64,000 bases of DNA from Pseudomonas morbosilactucae. Lineage in GTDB: Bacteria; Pseudomonadota; Gammaproteobacteria; Pseudomonadales; Pseudomonadaceae. Made by a program: the position numbers and the translations under genes. Positions 10,190 to 17,463 of the stretch are shown piece by piece. Numbering within the stretch: the first letter of the stretch is position 1; every line of letters starts with the position of its first letter. The notes below the pieces were generated by a model. The model did not search any database. It saw only the letters and a program-made list of their open reading frames with translations, and was not told where the DNA came from. The stretch lies in contig NZ_JALQCW010000030.1 in the NCBI RefSeq assembly GCF_023241715.1, forward strand, positions 1 to 64,000. Direction: 5' to 3'.

Positions 10190-10277
10190 CTTGTAGGCGC
10201 TGGCGGGCCAGCGATAGCGTCCTCAAGCCTTGCGCTCATCCCAAGACCGCCATCGCCGGCAAGCCGGGCTCCTACAA
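10190..10277. repeat. REP palindrome pair, copy 1
   Basis: Two facing REP units (ttgtaggcgctggcgggcc and its inverse ccggcaagccgggctcctac) are separated by a short spacer containing cttgcgctcatcccaagac. This is a Pseudomonas REP doublet, the first of three in tandem downstream of pepN. Confidence 0.8.
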
Positions 10278-10296
10278 AAGCACACACCCCATCCCG

Positions 10297-10383
10297 TTGT
10301 AGGAGCTGGCTTGCCAGCGATGGCGTCCTCAAGTCTTGCGCTCATTCCAAGACCGTCATCGCCGGCAAGCCGGGCTCCTACAC
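10297..10383. repeat. REP palindrome pair, copy 2
   Basis: This is the second REP doublet, with arms ttgtaggagctggcttgcc and ccggcaagccgggctcctac around a spacer nearly identical to copy 1 (cttgcgctcattccaagac). Confidence 0.85.
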
Positions 10384-10399
10384 AAAAACACATCCCACC

Positions 10400-10482
10400 T
10401 TGTAGGAGCTGGCTTGCCAGCGATGACGTCCTCGAGTCTTGCGCTACGCTCAAGCGCGTCATCGTCGGTAAGCCAGGGTGGG
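10400..10482. repeat. REP palindrome pair, copy 3 (right arm degenerate)
   Basis: This is the third tandem doublet. The left arm ttgtaggagctggcttgcc is intact and the right arm (cgtcggtaagccagggtggg) has diverged. Confidence 0.75.
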
Positions 10483-10565
10483 CTTTGTTCATCAGGCCGC
10501 CGAATGCCCGTGTATTCAGGTGGCCGCGCTTTACCCCGGGTTAACAAAAGATAACGTGGTGTCGA

Positions 10566-10595
10566 TTGTCAGACCTTTCGAAAGCCCGATAGGAT
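10566..10595 (+). promoter_or_regulatory. Candidate sigma-70 promoter for the YCF48-RND operon
   Basis: A TTGTCA -35-like hexamer (10566-10571) and a TAGGAT -10-like hexamer (10590-10595) are separated by 18 bases, between the REP array and the start at 10728. Spacing and identity fit sigma-70, but the call rests on sequence alone. Confidence 0.4.
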
Positions 10596-10727
10596 AGCCA
10601 CGCATCCGAAGTGGCTCTAGATTGCAGGTTTCAGGACAGTTAACCGATATCAGCCGACGTTTCGGAGCGCCTTCCACAGCGCCCCGACAGCTTGGATGAA
10701 CGAACAATAATAATGGGGGAAAGGTCT

Positions 10728-11777
10728 ATGAGTGAGCCTGTCATGGGTGTGGTTGTTTGCCGCCCGCTGGCCTTGCGCAAACTTGCGTTGCTGGCTACAG
10801 CGCTCTCGCTGTTGGGCGTGGTCATGTGTTCGGCTTCCGTCCAGGCCGCTGCCAGCGCAGCGGGCACTGTCTATTCCACTGAGTCGGCCAAGGCCGCGAA
10901 AAGCCTGATGCTCGATGTGGTCCACGCCGGCAAGCGCCTAGTGGCCGTCGGCGATCGTGGACACATTCTCTATTCCGATGACCAGGGCAGCACCTGGACC
11001 CAGGCCAAGGTGCCGACCCGGCAGTTGCTCACCGCCGTGTACTTCGTCGATGAGACCCACGGCTGGGCTGTGGGCCACGACGCACAGATCCTCGCCAGCA
11101 CCGACGGTGGCCTGACCTGGACCAAGCAATTCGAAGACCTCAAGCGCGAAGCCCCCTTGCTCGACGTGTACTTCAAGGACGCCAGCCACGGTTTTGCCGT
11201 CGGGGCCTACGGTGCCTTGCTGGAAACCACGGACGGCGGCCAGGCCTGGGAAGACGTCAGCGACCGCCTGGACAACGAAGACCAGTACCACCTCAACGCC
11301 ATTGCGGCGGTGAAGGATTCCGGCCTATTTATCGTCGGTGAGCAGGGCAGCATGTTCCGCTCCGCCGATTGGGGGCAGACCTGGGAACGCCTCGAAGGCC
11401 CGTATGAAGGCTCGTTGTTCGGGGTGATCGGCACCGGCGAGCCGGCCACGCTGCTGGCTTACGGATTGCGCGGCAACCTGTATCGCTCCACGGATTTTGG
11501 TGACAGCTGGGAGCCGGTGGAACTCAAGGCCACCCGTGGCGCCCTGGAATTCGGCCTGTCCGGTGCGACGTTGCTGGACGACGGCACCCTGGTGATCGTC
11601 GGCAACGGCGGCAGCGTGGTGCAAAGCCACGACCAGGGCCTGACCTTCAGCGTATTCAACCGTCCCGATCGCATCTCCTTATCGGCGGTGACGGCGGCCG
11701 GCAACGGCAATCTGGTTCTGGTGGGGCAGGGCGGCGTACGCGCCACGGCACCGACAGGCGCTGACCTGGGCAAATAG
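10728..11777 (+). CDS. YCF48/BNR-repeat beta-propeller protein, secreted
   Basis: This 349-residue exported protein begins with a long signal peptide (LALRKLALLATALSLLGVV, cleavage likely after SVQAAA). It continues with repeated blocks typical of YCF48-like (Hcf136) propellers, for example GDRGHILYSDDQGSTWTQ and GHDAQILASTDGGLTWTK. The ATG at 10728 follows a strong ribosome site (GGGGGAAAGG); an upstream ATG at 10713 would overlap that site. In pseudomonads such proteins are encoded next to an MMPL/RND transporter, often with DUF1302 and DUF1329 outer-membrane proteins, and are thought to aid export of hydrophobic compounds. Those two partners are not adjacent here. Confidence 0.85.
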   Translation: MSEPVMGVVVCRPLALRKLALLATALSLLGVVMCSASVQAAASAAGTVYSTESAKAAKSLMLDVVHAGKRLVAVGDRGHILYSDDQGSTWTQAKVPTRQLLTAVYFVDETHGWAVGHDAQILASTDGGLTWTKQFEDLKREAPLLDVYFKDASHGFAVGAYGALLETTDGGQAWEDVSDRLDNEDQYHLNAIAAVKDSGLFIVGEQGSMFRSADWGQTWERLEGPYEGSLFGVIGTGEPATLLAYGLRGNLYRSTDFGDSWEPVELKATRGALEFGLSGATLLDDGTLVIVGNGGSVVQSHDQGLTFSVFNRPDRISLSAVTAAGNGNLVLVGQGGVRATAPTGADLGK

Positions 11778-11809
11778 GCCGGGCACATAATAAGAAGGCG
11801 GGGACATCC

Positions 11810-14185
11810 ATGAGCAGTCATCACCAAGACAAGGCGACGTTTCTCGAGCGCCTGATTTTCAACAACCGCCCGGCAGTGATCCTGATCTGCCTGCTGGTGA
11901 GCATTTTCCTGTTCTGGCAGGCCACGTTGATCCGGCCGTCCACCAGCTTCGAGAAAATGATCCCGCTGAAGCACCCCTTCATCGAAAAAATGATGGAGCA
12001 CCGCAACGACCTGGCCAACCTGGGCAACACCGTGCGCATCTCGGTGGAAGCCAAGGACGGCGACATCTTCACCAAGGAGTACATGGAGACCCTGCGGCAG
12101 ATCAACGACGAGGTGTTCTACATCTCCGGCGTCGACCGCTCGGGCCTCAAGTCCCTGTGGAGCCCCAGCGTGCGCTGGACCGAGGTGACCGAGGAAGGCT
12201 TTGCCGGCGGCGAAGTGATCCCCCAGAGCTACAACGGCTCGGCCGACAGCCTCGACCAGTTGCGCAACAACGTGCTCAAGTCGGGCCAGGTCGGGCGGCT
12301 GGTGGCCAACGACTTCAAGTCGAGCATTGTCGACATCCCGCTGCTGGAGTCCTACCCGGACCCCAAGGACCAGGGCAAATTGCTGGCCCTGGACTACCAG
12401 AAGTTCTCCCATGAACTGGAAGACAAGATCCGCGACAAGTTCGAGGCGCAGAACCCCAATGTGAAAATCCACATTGTCGGCTTCGCCAAGAAGGTCGGTG
12501 ACCTGATCGACGGCCTGATCATGGTGGTGATGTTCTTCGGCGTGGCCTTCATCATCACCCTGGTGCTGCTCTACTGGTTCACCTGGTGCATCCGCAGCAC
12601 CATCGCTGTGTTGATCACCACCCTGGTGGCGGTGGTCTGGCAACTGGGCCTGATGCACGCCTTCGGTTTCGGCCTGGACCCGTACTCCATGCTGGTGCCG
12701 TTCCTGATCTTCGCCATCGGCATTTCCCACGGGGTGCAGAAGATCAACGGCATCGCCTTGCAGTCCAGCGAGGCCGACAACGCCCTGACCGCGGCGCGGC
12801 GCACCTTCCGCCAGCTGTTCCTGCCGGGCATGATCGCCATCCTTGCCGACGCCGTGGGCTTTATCACCTTGCTGATCATCGACATCGGGGTGATCCGCGA
12901 GCTGGCCATCGGCGCCTCCATCGGGGTGGCGGTGATCGTGTTCACCAACCTGATCCTGCTGCCGGTGGCGATTTCCTATGTCGGCATCAGCAAGCGCGCC
13001 ATCGACCGCAGCAAGAAGGACGCTAACCGCGAGCACCGTTTCTGGCGGCTGCTGTCCAACTTCGCCAGCCCGAAAGTCGCCCCGATTTCCATCGCCCTGG
13101 CCCTGGTGGCCTTCGGTGGCGGCCTTTGGTACAGCCAGAACCTGAAGATCGGCGACCTCGACCAGGGTGCCCCGGAACTGCGCCCCGACTCGCGCTACAA
13201 CAAGGACAACAACTTCATCATCAGCAATTACTCCACCAGTTCCGACGTGCTGGTGGTGATGGTCAAGACCGCCTCCGAAGGCTGCTCGCGCTATGAAGCC
13301 ATGGCGCCCATCGACGAGTTGATGTGGAAGATGCAAAACACCGAGGGCGTGCAGTCGGCGATCTCCTTGGTGACCGTGTCCAAGCAGATGATCAAGGGCA
13401 TGAACGAGGGCAACCTGAAATGGGAAACCCTGTCGCGCAACCCCGACGTGCTCAACAACTCCATCGCCCGGGCCGACGGCCTGTACAACAACAACTGCTC
13501 CCTGGCGCCGGTGCTGGTGTTCCTCAACGACCACAAGGCGGCAACCCTGGACCGGGCGGTGCATGCCGTGCAGGAGTTCGCCAACGAGCACAACCGCGAT
13601 GGCCTGGAATTCATCCTCGCCGCCGGTAACGCCGGGATCGAGGCGGCCACCAACGAAGTGATCAAGGAGTCGGAGCTGACCATTCTGATCCTGGTCTACA
13701 TCTGCGTGGCCGGCATGTGCATGATCACCTTCCGCTCCTGGGCGGCGACCCTGTGCATCGTCCTGCCGCTGGTGCTGACCTCGGTGCTGGGTAACGCCCT
13801 GATGGCCTTCATGGGGATCGGCGTCAAGGTCGCGACCTTGCCGGTGGTGGCCCTGGGCGTGGGTATCGGCGTGGACTACGGCATCTACATCTACAGCCGC
13901 CTGGAAAGCTTCCTGCGGGCCGGGCTGCCGTTGCAAGAGGCCTACTACCAGACCTTGCGTTCTACCGGCAAGGCGGTGCTGTTCACCGGTCTGTGCCTGG
14001 CGATTGGCGTCTGCACCTGGATTTTCTCGGCCATCAAGTTCCAGGCCGACATGGGCCTGATGCTGACCTTCATGCTGTTGTGGAACATGTTCGGGGCCCT
14101 GTGGCTGCTGCCGGCCCTGGCGCGCTTCCTGATCAAACCGGAGAAACTGGCTGGGCAGAAGGGCAACTCGCTGTTCGCCCACTAA
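11810..14185 (+). CDS. RND/MMPL-family inner-membrane transporter
   Basis: This 791-residue membrane protein has the duplicated RND architecture. One helix near the N-terminus is followed by a large periplasmic loop, a five-helix block (from LIDGLIMVVMFFGVAFIITL), a second periplasmic loop and a second helix block (from LTILILVYICVAGMCMITF). The GVGIGVDYGIYIYSRLESF motif is characteristic of the MMPL branch. No MacA-like or outer-membrane partner adjoins it; the upstream YCF48 protein, 32 bases away, is the likely functional partner. The substrate is unknown, and lipids, hopanoid-like or other hydrophobic molecules are known cargo in the family. Confidence 0.88.
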   Translation: MSSHHQDKATFLERLIFNNRPAVILICLLVSIFLFWQATLIRPSTSFEKMIPLKHPFIEKMMEHRNDLANLGNTVRISVEAKDGDIFTKEYMETLRQINDEVFYISGVDRSGLKSLWSPSVRWTEVTEEGFAGGEVIPQSYNGSADSLDQLRNNVLKSGQVGRLVANDFKSSIVDIPLLESYPDPKDQGKLLALDYQKFSHELEDKIRDKFEAQNPNVKIHIVGFAKKVGDLIDGLIMVVMFFGVAFIITLVLLYWFTWCIRSTIAVLITTLVAVVWQLGLMHAFGFGLDPYSMLVPFLIFAIGISHGVQKINGIALQSSEADNALTAARRTFRQLFLPGMIAILADAVGFITLLIIDIGVIRELAIGASIGVAVIVFTNLILLPVAISYVGISKRAIDRSKKDANREHRFWRLLSNFASPKVAPISIALALVAFGGGLWYSQNLKIGDLDQGAPELRPDSRYNKDNNFIISNYSTSSDVLVVMVKTASEGCSRYEAMAPIDELMWKMQNTEGVQSAISLVTVSKQMIKGMNEGNLKWETLSRNPDVLNNSIARADGLYNNNCSLAPVLVFLNDHKAATLDRAVHAVQEFANEHNRDGLEFILAAGNAGIEAATNEVIKESELTILILVYICVAGMCMITFRSWAATLCIVLPLVLTSVLGNALMAFMGIGVKVATLPVVALGVGIGVDYGIYIYSRLESFLRAGLPLQEAYYQTLRSTGKAVLFTGLCLAIGVCTWIFSAIKFQADMGLMLTFMLLWNMFGALWLLPALARFLIKPEKLAGQKGNSLFAH

Positions 14186-14201
14186 GCCTGCCGTTGATGA
14201 A

Positions 14202-14230
14202 GATTGTTCCCGCGCGGCGCGGGAACAATC
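14202..14230. terminator. Perfect 13-bp inverted repeat after RND gene
   Basis: GATTGTTCCCGCG and its exact complement flank a three-base loop, 16 bases past the RND stop codon. It is a very stable hairpin that probably ends the operon, although a T-run is lacking. Confidence 0.6.
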
Positions 14231-14304
14231 CTTCCGCATGCTGGCCCTGATCCCCTCCTGCAATCAGCTATCATGGCGCCTTTCCCCTGTGATGATTGAT
14301 CGCT

Positions 14305-14595
14305 ATGACTGCCGCTACCCACTTGCTCACTGCCCTCGAGTCCTGCGACATGCTGGAAATCGACGGGCTGCACGCTTTCGATTTCAGCCTCGATGAGCAG
14401 CAACTGCTGATCGAGTGTATGGACGGCCGCGCCGCCAAGCGCTGGACCTTCAGCCTGGCCCAGGTCCAGGCCGCGAACTTCGACGACACCCTGCAAAGCT
14501 GGACCATCAGCGGCGACTCTGGCGAGCACCGCCTGGTGTGCATGAGCGCCTTCAGCGCCCGCAACGACGAGGAGCCGACCGATGAAGATGCGTAA
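14305..14595 (+). CDS. Small conserved Pseudomonas protein (DUF5629-like)
   Basis: This 96-residue acidic soluble protein begins MTAATHLLTALESCDMLEID and ends in an acidic tail (NDEEPTDEDA). It resembles a Pseudomonas-restricted small family that I tentatively equate with DUF5629; its function is unknown. Its end overlaps the start of the following lactonase gene by 14 bases in another frame, so the two are probably cotranscribed. Confidence 0.7.
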   Translation: MTAATHLLTALESCDMLEIDGLHAFDFSLDEQQLLIECMDGRAAKRWTFSLAQVQAANFDDTLQSWTISGDSGEHRLVCMSAFSARNDEEPTDEDA

Positions 14596-15759
14596 CTTCT
14601 GGCCCCTGCTGATGGCCGGCAGCGTCGGCGCCATGTCGGTCCAGGCCGCCGCACCGGTGACCACCCAAGAGCTGCTGGTGGGGTCCTACACCCAAGGCCA
14701 GAGCCAGGGCTTGTACCGCCTGCAGTTCAACAGCCAGACCGGGATGATCGCCGCCAAGCCGCTGCAAGTGGTGAAGAGCGCCAACCCGTCCTGGTTGACC
14801 TTGTCCAAGGATCAGAAGTACCTGTTCGCGGTGAATGAAAACGCCCGGGCCAGGCCGACACGGTCGGTCGCGTGAGCAGCTTCAGCATCGCCGCCAAGAC
14901 CCGCCAGTTGGCGCCGATCAACCAGGTGCAGAGCCTGGGCAACGAGCCGACCCATTCCAGCCTCAGCCTCGATGGCCGCTACCTGTTCGTCAGCAACTAC
15001 GGCGTGGCCGCCGACCCTGCCGGCAGCCTGGCCGTGGTACCGGTGAGCGCGGACGGCAAACTGTCGCCGGTGGTGCAGATCAGCAGCCACCCAGCCAGCG
15101 GCATCAACCCTGAGCGCCAGCTCTCGGCCCATGTGCATTCCACGGTGCCGTCCCCGGATGGGCGCTTTGTGTTTGCCAGCGACCTGGGTGCCGACAAGGT
15201 GTTTGCCTATCGCTACGACCCCAAGGCCAACGCCGAGCAGCCGTTGAGCGCCGCCGAGCCGGCCTTTGTCGAACTGCCCAAGGGCAGCGGGCCGCGCCAC
15301 TTGCTGTTCAGTGCTGACGGCAAGCACGCCTACCTGACCTTGGAGATGAGCGCCCAAGTGGTGGTCTTCGACTACCAGGACGGCAAGCTGACCCAGCAGC
15401 AGATCCTCGACCTGGCCGCCAGCGGTGGCAAAGAGAAGAAGGCGGCTGGGGCCCTGCACGCGTCCAAGGACGGGCAGTACCTGTACGTCAGCAACCGCGG
15501 CACCGCCAACCAGTTGCTAGTGTTCGCCATCGACCCGGCCAACGGCCAGCTCAAGGAGATTCAGCGCCGCTCTGTCGAAGGCGATCACCCTCGGGAATTC
15601 ACCCTCGACCCAAGCAACAAGTACGTGCTGATCGGCAACCAGAAAAGTAACCAGATCGTGGTGATCGAACGCGACGCCAAGACCGGATTCCTGGGCAAGA
15701 CCGTGCAAAAACTCGACTTCGATGCCCCCAGCGATATCAAGTTCCTGGTGCGTCAATAG
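14582..15759 (+). pseudogene. Beta-propeller lactonase (6-phosphogluconolactonase-like), frameshifted
   Basis: The product resembles the seven-bladed YbhE/6-phosphogluconolactonase family, with a signal peptide (LLMAGSVGAMSVQAAAP) suggesting a periplasmic form. The first frame runs from ATG 14582 through LLVGSYTQGQSQGLYRLQF to LFAVNEN, then leaves frame at about 14843 and stops at 14875. The rest continues in the next frame (VSSFSIAAKTRQLAPINQ ... FDAPSDIKFLVRQ) to 15759. Inserting one G in aacgcccgggcc (about 14840-14846) gives NENGPGQADTVGRVSSF and a full-length protein of about 392 residues. Either the gene is inactivated or one base was lost in sequencing. Confidence 0.8.
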
Positions 15760-15763
15760 ACCG

Positions 15764-15786
15764 CAGGCCCCGTTATCCGGGGCCTG
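15764..15786 (+). terminator. GC-rich hairpin after lactonase
   Basis: CAGGCCCC and GGGGCCTG flank a short loop three bases past the stop codon. The following bases are only modestly T-rich, so this is a probable rather than certain terminator. Confidence 0.5.
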
Positions 15787-15913
15787 ACTCCTTCTATCAA
15801 TGACGCTGATATTCGCTACGCCTGCAATGAATTTCTACGCGCACACCCTCGGGCGTAACTTGGCTCCACGGCCCACACAGCCAAACCAGCCAACCGCAAC
15901 GAGGGTTAACGCC

Positions 15914-16093
15914 ATGAACTTCAATCTGTTTTCCGTAATCGCCGCTTCCGCCATTTCCGCCTCTGTCGTCCTGCCTGCCAGCGCCAGTGTCGAGATCAGC
16001 CAGAAGAAATCTTCCATCAACAGCTACACCCAGAAATACCTGCAACAAAGCGCCAACTTCTACGCCGCCCTGGACCACAAAACCCAGCACTGA
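15914..16093 (+). CDS. Small secreted protein, 59 residues
   Basis: The short gene has a GAGG ribosome site before ATG 15914. It encodes a classical signal peptide (MNFNLFSVIAASAISASVVL, cleavage likely after PASASV or PASA) followed by a mature part of about 35 residues containing SINSYTQKYLQQSANFYAAL. I do not recognise a characterised family. The pattern of a tiny exported, helix-prone peptide recurs in pseudomonads. It stands alone between a hairpin and a long palindrome. Confidence 0.65.
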   Translation: MNFNLFSVIAASAISASVVLPASASVEISQKKSSINSYTQKYLQQSANFYAALDHKTQH

Positions 16094-16122
16094 GCCTTTG
16101 CTACATCCCCCACACAGCACGT

Positions 16123-16194
16123 ATGCAGGCGCGAAGTCATTGCTGCCCTCGGTGAAGTTCACCCCAAGAGGCAGCAGTGATGTCGCGCCTGCAT
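16123..16194. repeat. 72-nt near-perfect palindrome
   Basis: The left arm (atgcaggcgcga ... gctgccctc) is matched by the inverted right arm (gaggcagcag ... tcgcgcctgcat) with only a few mismatches. The apparent loop is itself palindromic (ggtgaa-g-ttcacc), so pairing can run almost through the centre. No T-run follows. It is not a REP unit of the type seen elsewhere in the window. Confidence 0.75.
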
Positions 16195-16308
16195 CACGTC
16201 TTTGCGACACGTGCCACGAGACACGTAAAAAACCATGGTGATGGCGCATAGCCATATGTTTAAATTTGACGCGGTTTTATTGACACGTTCGCGGCGAGGA
16301 TAGACAGC

Positions 16309-16476
16309 ATGGTGATACGTCTGGCAGTGGTACTCCTGTTTTTATATTCCACCCCGATTCTTTCTGCGGCCGAGCCGGCGGAAGGCGAGCCGGACGCGCC
16401 CATGAGCGTTGGCAGAGCCTTCAGCTGGAATGAAGAGCCTTCAGCAGGAATGAAAGGCCTTCAGCTGGGCGCGTGA
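16309..16476 (+). CDS. Putative small secreted protein, 55 residues, with repeated 3' end
   Basis: The reading frame starts at ATG 16309 behind a GAGGA ribosome site. It encodes a signal peptide (MVIRLAVVLLFLYSTPILSA, cleavage near AAE) and an acidic, proline-containing stretch (EPAEGEPDAPMSVG). The last third of the gene consists of three imperfect 20-nt repeats. Because 20 is not a multiple of three, each copy is read in a different frame. A rho-independent terminator follows at 16544. No known family is recognised; the original C-terminus may have been altered by repeat expansion. Confidence 0.5.
   Translation: MVIRLAVVLLFLYSTPILSAAEPAEGEPDAPMSVGRAFSWNEEPSAGMKGLQLGA
16415..16470 (+). repeat. 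Three imperfect 20-nt direct repeats
   Basis: The unit gagccttcagctggaatgaa is followed by a copy with one substitution (cagcagg) and by a partial third copy (ggccttcagctggg). It overlaps the end of the small secreted reading frame. Confidence 0.7.
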
Positions 16477-16543
16477 GCCGTCCGTTGGACTGAGCTCACA
16501 GCAAGCCTGAAGCAGGTATCAATCCAAATAATGAGGGTTATGG

Positions 16544-16573
16544 GAAAAAGCGACTGTCTATCGTCGCTTTTTT
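16544..16573 (+). terminator. Rho-independent terminator
   Basis: The stem AAAAAGCGAC / GTCGCTTTTTT encloses an eight-base loop and ends in a T-run, about 70 bases downstream of the 55-residue gene. Confidence 0.8.
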
Positions 16574-16616
16574 GCGTGAAGCTGTGGACCTTGCCAGCCA
16601 GTCCACGGAGGTCCCC

Positions 16617-16823
16617 ATGGCTCACTCGATTCTTCACAGCGCTCGACGCGGCGCCTACTTGGCCATTGCCATTTATTTGGCCGTGGTGCTGTTGCTAAGC
16701 CTGGGCGCCGCCTCGTGGCCCGAAGCCCCGGTGCAGGCGGCTTACCCGGCCAGCGCGCCGGAGCATGGCGGCCCAGGCCCATTGGCCGCCCCCAGCCCAC
16801 ACGGCGATGTCGCCGGGGCCTGA
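16617..16823 (+). CDS. Small single-span membrane protein, 68 residues
   Basis: A good ribosome site (CGGAGG) precedes ATG 16617. The product begins MAHSILHSARRG, has one hydrophobic helix (AYLAIAIYLAVVLLLSLGA) and ends in a Pro/Ala/Gly-rich tail. No family is recognised. It converges on the GST gene, with 10 bases between the two ends. Confidence 0.55.
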   Translation: MAHSILHSARRGAYLAIAIYLAVVLLLSLGAASWPEAPVQAAYPASAPEHGGPGPLAAPSPHGDVAGA

Positions 16824-16833
16824 ACGGACGTTA

Positions 16834-17463
16834 TCAGGGGCTGACACTGAGTTCGGTGGCGGGCTTGGCCATGATGCCGACAAACAGTGCTGAGGCCAGA
16901 AAGCGTTCCAGCCAATCCTGCAGGGCGGTAAAAGGCGTGGTCGCAAACCACGCCCGGTCAACATGGGCGAACTGTCGCACAAAGGGCGCCAGGGCCACGT
17001 CGGCCAAACTCAGGTGATCGGCCAGCAAGTAGGGCCGCTGTTGCAGCAATTGGTCGAGGCGGCGCAGAAACACCTCGCCCTGATCGCGGTAATAGGTCAT
17101 GGGCTGCTCGGGGTACCGCTCGGCGTACTTGTAGCGATTCAGGTACAGCTTGAACACCTGGTCGTTATCGCTGATCAGCGCCGCCATGGCCTCCCGGGCC
17201 GCAGGGTCGGTCCGCAGTTGCCAATCCTCGGGGTCGTTGCACCCCAGCGCCCATTCCATGATCTCCAGGCTTTCGTCAATCACCCGGCCGTCCACGCTGA
17301 GCACCGGCACCGTGCCCTTGCTCGACAGCGCGAGCATCTCTGCCGGTTTGGCTTTGAGGCTGACCTCGACAATCTCCAGCGCCACCCCGGCATAACGCAG
17401 GGCCATGCGTGCGCGCATGGCGTAGGGGCAGCGGCGGAAGGAGTAGAGCAGGGCGCCGCTCAT
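16834..17463 (-). CDS. Glutathione S-transferase family protein
   Basis: This 209-residue protein has an N-terminal thioredoxin-like half with the active-site motif FRRCPYAMRARM, the cis-Pro segment KGTVPVL and the glutathione-binding DESLEIMEW. An all-helical C-terminal half follows. The CPYA motif resembles omega/glutaredoxin-2-type enzymes, which act as thiol transferases or deglutathionylases. Its ATG overlaps the sbcC stop (ATGA), making it the third gene of an sbcD-sbcC-gst operon. A link between glutathione chemistry and DNA repair is suggested only by this arrangement. Confidence 0.88.
   Translation of the reverse strand: MSGALLYSFRRCPYAMRARMALRYAGVALEIVEVSLKAKPAEMLALSSKGTVPVLSVDGRVIDESLEIMEWALGCNDPEDWQLRTDPAAREAMAALISDNDQVFKLYLNRYKYAERYPEQPMTYYRDQGEVFLRRLDQLLQQRPYLLADHLSLADVALAPFVRQFAHVDRAWFATTPFTALQDWLERFLASALFVGIMAKPATELSVSP

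Noticed and set aside
10190..10482. Possible CRISPR-like array
   Set aside because: The repeats are REP palindrome doublets with near-identical spacers and no cas genes, not direct repeats with unique spacers.
11459..14263. Very long open frame on the minus strand opposite the RND transporter
   Set aside because: It lies wholly antisense to a well-supported membrane transporter, is rich in His/Gln/Asp of the kind produced by complementing GC-rich codons, and has no domain.
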